Assembly (NCBI GenBank): GCA_911728435.2
Contig: OU452211.1
Span: forward strand, 4,526,001 to 4,590,000
Origin: Apoderus coryli
Taxonomy: Eukaryota; Arthropoda; Insecta; Coleoptera; Attelabidae
DNA length: 64,000 bases
Direction of reading: 5' to 3'
Under the pieces are notes generated by a model. It ran no database searches. It saw nothing but the letters and a program-made list of their open reading frames with translations, and had not been told where the DNA came from. Position numbers and translations under genes: made by a program. Position 1 is the first letter of the stretch. Every line of letters begins with the position of its first letter. Shown here one piece after another: positions 59,001 to 64,000 of this stretch.

Positions 59001-61170
59001 AAGTTGAGATTGTAAGTATTGAACAATTGGACGTACTGGTTGTTCAACATTCACTAAGCGGTTACGCAATTCTTGCAAAAGTTGTTCAACATCAATAACT
59101 TGTCTAATTTGCATTTGGTTTGGTGTCATTTGCATAGATTGGTGTTTGTAGAACAATTGCATACCAGCAAATTGGTTAAGAAGTTGTTCCACATGTTCAA
59201 TTCCAACATTTTCAATACTTTGTTTAATGTCATAGTATTGCTCCGGCATGACCGCAACAATTTGACCAACAAGTTCGTTAAAGATAATTTCAACATTTTC
59301 ATAACCCAGGTCACGTACTAAGGTGTCCAAAGCGAATTTCTGATGTTGTTGTAATTGTGGTACAATATTTTGTAAAATTGGCTGCACACCATTTACTTGC
59401 CAGAGTCCCATTTGCTCATACTGGTACGGTACTACAATTCTTGGAGTCATGAATCTAGTTTGTGTGATATATTGCCACAAAGGATTCCATTTGGTACTTT
59501 GTTGTTTTTGACCTGATAAGTAGTACGGTACTTGTTCATAGTTGTTGATGTTTAACATTGGCATTGGCATACGCGATTGTTGTGGATAGTACCTTACGGT
59601 TTGTTGTTCTTTTTGGTGATGGTACGGTTGTACGAAGAACGTCTGTAAGTATAAAATAATTAGTTGCAAAAATGTGAATTGTCAATATGAGAAGCTAATA
59701 ATACTATCAGGCTTGATGTGCCTCAGGGATCAGTTTTTGGCCTTTTATTAACTGTTTTGTAGACAAATGATTAATCATATCCAGACCTATATGTGAAACT
59801 CATACATAACTTGCGTTGGAAATGTCTAGGAGTTACTGAATGAGGGTTTATGTCAGAATTCTTATCAGAAAATGTCTCGATGCAAAATTATCTAATAGAA
59901 ATTCACCCGTAGCACGTTCTTGAGTGTTGTGAAAAATTTGCTCGCTTATTTGCCAAATTAAAATTTTCCGGGCATTGTCAAAACGTCAGTAAACAATTAT
60001 AGTATATTGTATTCCTAGGCGGTAAAGTGTCATTTTTTAAGGCTGAGAGAAGAAATGTACGGGCGAGCTTTAGCGAGCCCGGACACTTCTTGAAGCCTGA
60101 AAAAATCACTTTACCGCCATGGTTTACACATTATTTTTCTGCCGGCACCGTACAATTGTAGGTAATACAAAAAATAAAAGAAAATATGATTGCTTTTCTT
60201 TGTCATTAAATGTATTTCATCCGGTGCAGTTTCAAGAAATTCTTCAATATCCGGTTGGTCGAAAATTTTTGACTTTTTAGCAATGTGGCCAACAGATTTC
60301 TTCTTTACGTTATTTTTAACTAATAGCGTAGATTTTAACATGGAATGAATTGACCACAGTGTTGAAGATTGGTATTTTTGTGAAAGATCCGATAAATATG
60401 TCAAAATTACGTTTTCACTATAGGTTTTAACGTTTTTAGCACTACACTAATTGATAAACAGTTTATACTGAAGTTCATATTTGGTACTTGATCTTTCCGG
60501 CTGAAAATTCATCGAACCTTTGTTCGCTTTCTCGTGAATTTCAGGCAGGGTACAATATTCAATTTCCTCGTCACTACGATCAATCAGATATTCTATGCTT
60601 TTATACCTATAAATGATGAATCAAATTCAAATTGAATATTTTAAAAAGTGCTCGATTTTTGACAACCACTGTCACATTGGACTGTCATCATTGTTAATAG
60701 CTTTTATTATTGTGCCGCCATCTATTACAAATAGATAAATATAATTTTCTTGCCTAGCCATTTTTGAGTGTTTTGTAGCGCTAGCCTTAGAAATGCATAC
60801 TTTCTCGTCCCTATGGAAGCAGTAAAATTCAATTTTCTCATAGTGACGGCAGAAAAAGAATTTTTTTGCTGGCTGTAAAGATTGACAGTTAATTTTATAG
60901 ACAAGTTTTGAACTGGTTAAAAAATTGTCTCACATTTAACTTATAAACACTTTAAATTGCTAAACTTCAACTCTACTTACTGTAGATTAATTGTCTTCAA
61001 GTTTTAACTAACTAACTAACTTTAAACTTAGTTTAGATATTTTCAAAAAATTGGGTGATTATTTTTTTTTATGAAATTTTAAAAATTACAATAATATAAT
61101 TTATTTTAAATAAAATACTTACATCTGCATAGCAGACCGCTGCTAAGGCGAACAGTATAAGACACTTCAT
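56026..61170 (-). CDS. secreted Gln-rich protein with nine 118-residue tandem repeats, nested in a syntaxin intron
   Basis: Exons 61123-61170, 56191-59642 and 56026-56122 join in frame (GTAAGT/TTACAG and GTGCGT/ATTTAG) to 1198 residues. Exon 1 is a signal peptide, MKCLILFALAAVCYAD. The start of exon 2 encodes TFFVQPYHHQKEQQ and a Tyr/Pro/Gln-rich head. Then come nine repeats of about 118 residues: LETLIRELGYQNVEI, FNQLTGHI, PQQYYEIKQRIE, VQQLLNQFAGM, YKHQ, NQMQIRQVIDVEQLLQEL and VRPIVQYLQSQLQTEQQ. The first and last are divergent, the middle ones nearly identical, which suggests recent duplication or gene conversion. The tail after exon 3 is short (NPNQLYYPNKL ... VQLM). No enzyme motif. A possible relative is the Gln-rich 56-kDa encapsulation-related hemolymph protein of Tenebrio, but I recall this only loosely. 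Confidence 0.88.
60018..60118. repeat. 101-bp inverted repeat with GGCGGTAAAGTG arms
   Basis: GGCGGTAAAGTG at 60018-60029 pairs with CACTTTACCGCC at 60107-60118; the arms continue through ATTTTTT and AGGCT, and the centre holds a second palindrome, GGGCGAGCTTTAGCGAGCCC. A strong fold-back. It directly abuts the recombinase remnant at 60119. Confidence 0.85.
60119..60620 (-). pseudogene. second tyrosine-recombinase (Crypton-like) remnant
   Basis: Reading from about 60610: IEYLIDRSDEEIEYCTLPEI, then FQPERSSTKYELQYKLFIN, a TAG stop, CSAKNVKTYSENVILTYLSD and LSQKYQSSTLWSIHSMLKST, then AKKSKIFDQPDIEEFLETAP and DEIHLMTK. This is the N-terminal core-binding part of the family seen at 52296-52664, which shares KKSK, DI.FL and DE..L.TK. 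The stop stands where family members have a Trp (one base from TGG). After LMTK the homologous intron donor is lost, and only LYGAGRKIM of the first catalytic box remains before the hairpin. It lies in intron 1 of the repeat-protein gene, same strand. Confidence 0.65.
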
Positions 61171-61223
61171 TCTGTTCTATTGAGATTGCAAGTCAAATCT
61201 GGCCTTTGAAGGATTTTGTCCAA

Positions 61224-61232
61224 CTATTTATA
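61224..61232 (-). promoter_or_regulatory. TATA box of the repeat-protein gene
   Basis: TATAAATAG on the minus strand lies 54 bp before the ATG at 61170, so transcription would start roughly 25-30 bp upstream of the start codon. This short leader and strong TATA box are typical of highly expressed insect secreted-protein genes. Confidence 0.75.
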
Positions 61233-62270
61233 TGAATATAATTATCTACAATGCAATTTTTTGTCATCTTTTGTATTGAACTATTGATATTTTTGTTTTA
61301 TTTTTTCATGACAATAAGCGATTAATTAATTTCCACTAATTAATATTTTGATTATGGGTTTGTTTTTGTTTTTCGTAAGTTCGGTTGCTATATGAATTAT
61401 TTGGATGGTGGTTATTGCCCTTTTTACGGTTATAAGAATGTATTTACTGTTTTTGCTAGTGTCTTAATCTAATCGCGTGAAATTTGCACCACAAAAATTG
61501 TTATAATAATTCATTTTTATAGTTTTGTTATAACATGCACGAAAACGTAAATAATTTTAAATGGTCAAATAGTTTCGAGCTGAACAACATTATTTATAGG
61601 GATGAAAACAATATTTTATGTATAATTAATTGGTTCTTGTCAAAGAATTCGATATGGATTTGTGCCAATATACGGGATCTAGACAGGGCTGGGCTTTGGT
61701 AATAGAAATTGTGGTTTTTATTTGCTTTTCTTTTTCATTTTGTAATAGTATTGCTATTTAAAATCATATTATATTACGTAATTTTGAAGGGAGTATAATT
61801 TAACTTTAGTGAGGTTTATTTCAAACTCTAATTATTTCATTAAAATAAATCTTAAAACTGTGATATCTATAATTAAACATAAAAAATGTGTGTATAATCA
61901 GGATTTTTTGTGTAATATTGGAGCTTGGTTCCTTATAGTGAAAAGTAATTCATTAAATTTAGTTCTGTTTACTTTAATTACATTCTAACATAATATTCCA
62001 CATATTTATAGTTTTCAAAATATTGACTCGGGACAATTTTCAACATATTCGTACCCTCAAGAAAATTTTCGGAAATAATTTTGAGTATTTCTGATTTGTT
62101 GGCCTTTTTAAAGCCGTACGAAGGGTTAAAATTTCAATTCAATATTCAATCCATGGTTCTAGATGTATTTTGATCCATATAATTCAATTCTGAAGTCAAC
62201 TTAATCATATTTCTCCTTACTTTTTTTTTTATTAAAAAAAAACATGAACAAATAGTACAAAATGAGTTTT
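61233..62270. other. syntaxin intron, upstream of the nested gene
   Basis: AT-rich; should hold the upstream control elements of the repeat-protein gene. No further motif or repeat is supported. Confidence 0.4.
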
Positions 62271-62274
62271 TTCT

Positions 62275-62770
62275 GTGACGGGAAAAAAGTTTGACATATT
62301 TACTCTCTTGACAGGTAATAAAATGTCACTTTTTATCCCCGGGAAAAAAGTGCAAAAAGTGAGTACTTTTTTCCCGGACACATAAGTAACGGTAGATATT
62401 TAATTTTAGAAAATTTTATTATACAAAAGTTACATTTTCTTTATATATCAAAACTGGCAATAATTTGTGACGCTACTTTTGCTGCTTCTACTGACTCCGG
62501 TGGAGTGTTCGCAATTTTTAAATTAGATCACAGAATGAAATTGACAGATATTTGATTACTGAAAGTTTTTAAAACTTCAAATTTCACTTGGATAACTTTC
62601 TGACTTTTTTCAATATTAAATAATAAGTTTTTCCCGTCTCAGAAAAAAATAGTGTATCATACACGGGAAAAAAGTTAGATTTTAGCTCTCGGTTTTTTGT
62701 GACAACACAACCTCGAGCTAAAACCTAGTACTTTTTTCCCTTGTATGATATACTTTTTTCCCTTGTATAA
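62275..62770. repeat. cluster of GGGAAAAAAGT hairpins
   Basis: The word GGGAAAAAAGT or its complement occurs at 62281, 62343, 62366, 62663, 62729 and 62753. Two clear hairpins result: CCGGGAAAAAAGT against ACTTTTTTCCCGG at about 62340-62378, and TATCATACACGGGAAAAAAG against its partner ending CTTGTATGATA at about 62655-62751, with arms that also pair TTTTAGCTC with GAGCTAAAA. Probably one non-coding mobile element of about 490 bp. Confidence 0.7.
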
Positions 62771-62816
62771 TAAATAACTATTTTTTTGCATGTAGGAAAA
62801 AAAATGGCTGTTATAC

Positions 62817-63156
62817 CGGGTGTTTCCTATGTATTATTACAAATTAATGCAGGTGATGGAACAATAAATTTTAAGAAAAAAAGTTCCTATAAACATAGGT
62901 CCGAAAACGCATTGTAATCGAGATACAGGGCGGTCAAAATTAACACCTGATGTTTTTTTGTGAATTGATTTTGAGGTAAATTTTTAAACTCAATTTACTC
63001 AAAAACTAAGCATTATATCAAAATAAAAGGATATGACCTTTTTTAATTATTATGAACTCAAAAAGTGAAATATTCCAGCAATAATGAGTTGGGGCGTTAT
63101 TTCCCCCATTTCTTCTCACCTGCATTAATTTGGGATAATACATAGGGAACACCCTG
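62817..63156. mobile_element. MITE with ~48-bp inverted ends
   Basis: The left end CCGGGTGTTTCCTATGTATT and right end, read inward, CAGGGTGTTCCCTATGTATT are alike, and the match continues through AAATTAATGCAGGTGA. TA flanks both ends. The element is 340 bp and non-coding, inserted in the long syntaxin intron. Confidence 0.85.
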
Positions 63157-63817
63157 TATAATTAAAATTGTACTGTTTGTCCCATTTTGGCTAATATCTC
63201 GGCTATTTTTAAAGATAGAACTTTGCGGTTTTCACGAAATTCACCCCTCCTGTATCTCAGCTATCCTTTAACTTATAGGTAAAGTATTTTATATATATTT
63301 TTACATAGAATCCAGTTGCGTAATCAGATTTTTGAAATGAGTGTCATGATTTAGATATAACCCAAAGTTATACTTTTTATATATTATGCTATCCGTATAT
63401 TTTTGTATATTTAAATCATAAATGCTTTGCACCTTTCAAAAATACATAACACTTATACGATATTGAGTATTAGCCTTGTATTTAGATAATTTTCAGTTTC
63501 TCAATTGAGTTCTTATTAATAATTCTTTGTCCACATCACAAATGTTGATATCTACTATGTTGTGTTTCTCATATACTAGTTTTAATTTATTTTACCAACA
63601 GTCGACATTTACCAAGATTCAGCACTATTGACTATGAAAAGTGTGAACCTAGTTGTTTGTAGCTACGAACAAAAACAAGTGCAGAAGGTTTATAATTTTT
63701 GTCACCTACCTGTCAGAGTTTACAAAATGAAAAATTTGTAAACTCTGACTGACTCTGCCGAAAAACAATCCAGCAATTCAAAATTACGAAAAAATTAGAT
63801 ATGGTCGAGATATATTA

Positions 63818-64000
63818 CGAGGGTTGCCTTTTATATTTTGGGATTAGAGAACAAAAACAAATATTTATCATCGAAAATCACTTTATTGTTTTTCAAAATA
63901 TTCCTCATGAAGATTTATACACTTTTGCATACGTTTGAACCAATTGTCGAAACACTTTTGCCACTCTGATTGAGGTACCTCCAAAACATGCATTCTGAAT
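63818..64000 (-). mobile_element. mariner element, 3' end, running out of the window
   Basis: The terminus CGAGGGTTGCC starts at 63818 after TA. The minus-strand frame from 64000 to about 63880 reads [20 protein letters not shown], then [18 protein letters not shown] and a stop, differing from the 48955-49290 copy at three residues. The rest of the transposase lies beyond the window edge, so this copy might be complete. Confidence 0.88.

Noticed and set aside
56301..59321. Series of plus-strand frames of 60-85 codons across the repeat gene
   Set aside because: They recur every 354 bp as the antisense reading of the repeat-protein exon. The Gln-rich codons (CAA/CAG) read as TTG/CTG on the other strand, which keeps the frame open by composition.

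Overview
The window is AT-rich insect nuclear DNA. The genes have short exons and long introns full of decayed mobile elements, and the coding sequences read as insect orthologues (ELOVL, NEPRO-like, PRELI, Ran, syntaxin 1A). A beetle is the most likely source, because a secreted Gln-rich repeat protein and the transposon mix look beetle-like, but this is inference.

Layout. Positions 1-2200 hold a mariner/Tc1-superfamily element (DD41D spacing) with 340-bp inverted repeats and a broken catalytic triad. Positions 3353-4446 hold two small, very basic Arg/Ser/Lys-rich proteins in tail-to-tail orientation; they are paralogues and one lacks the intron. Positions 7419-30234 are one seven-exon fatty-acid elongase gene (308 codons) whose introns carry a LINE, a dead Tc1 element, reverse-transcriptase scraps and hammerhead-like motifs. 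Positions 32859-35710 hold a NEPRO-like nucleolar gene facing a PRELI-domain gene. Positions 36284-37647 are a short P-element-type transposon with a THAP domain and a perfect 8-bp target duplication. Positions 38382-42946 are Ran GTPase on the minus strand; its 5'-UTR intron contains a hAT element, split by a second element, which contains a third. From 45076 to beyond the window end lies syntaxin 1A on the plus strand (four 5' exons, to 55609). Its long introns contain several mobile-element remnants and, on the opposite strand, a complete secreted-protein gene (56026-61170) made of nine 118-residue Gln-rich repeats.

The host genes do not form a pathway. They are housekeeping functions: lipid elongation in the ER, mitochondrial lipid transfer, nuclear transport, nucleolar function and synaptic vesicle fusion. 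The less ordinary parts are the basic-protein pair, the nested repeat gene, the hammerhead-like motifs, the two tyrosine-recombinase remnants and the triple transposon nest. All exon joins were made by hand from GT/AG sites and reading-frame continuity; no database search was run.
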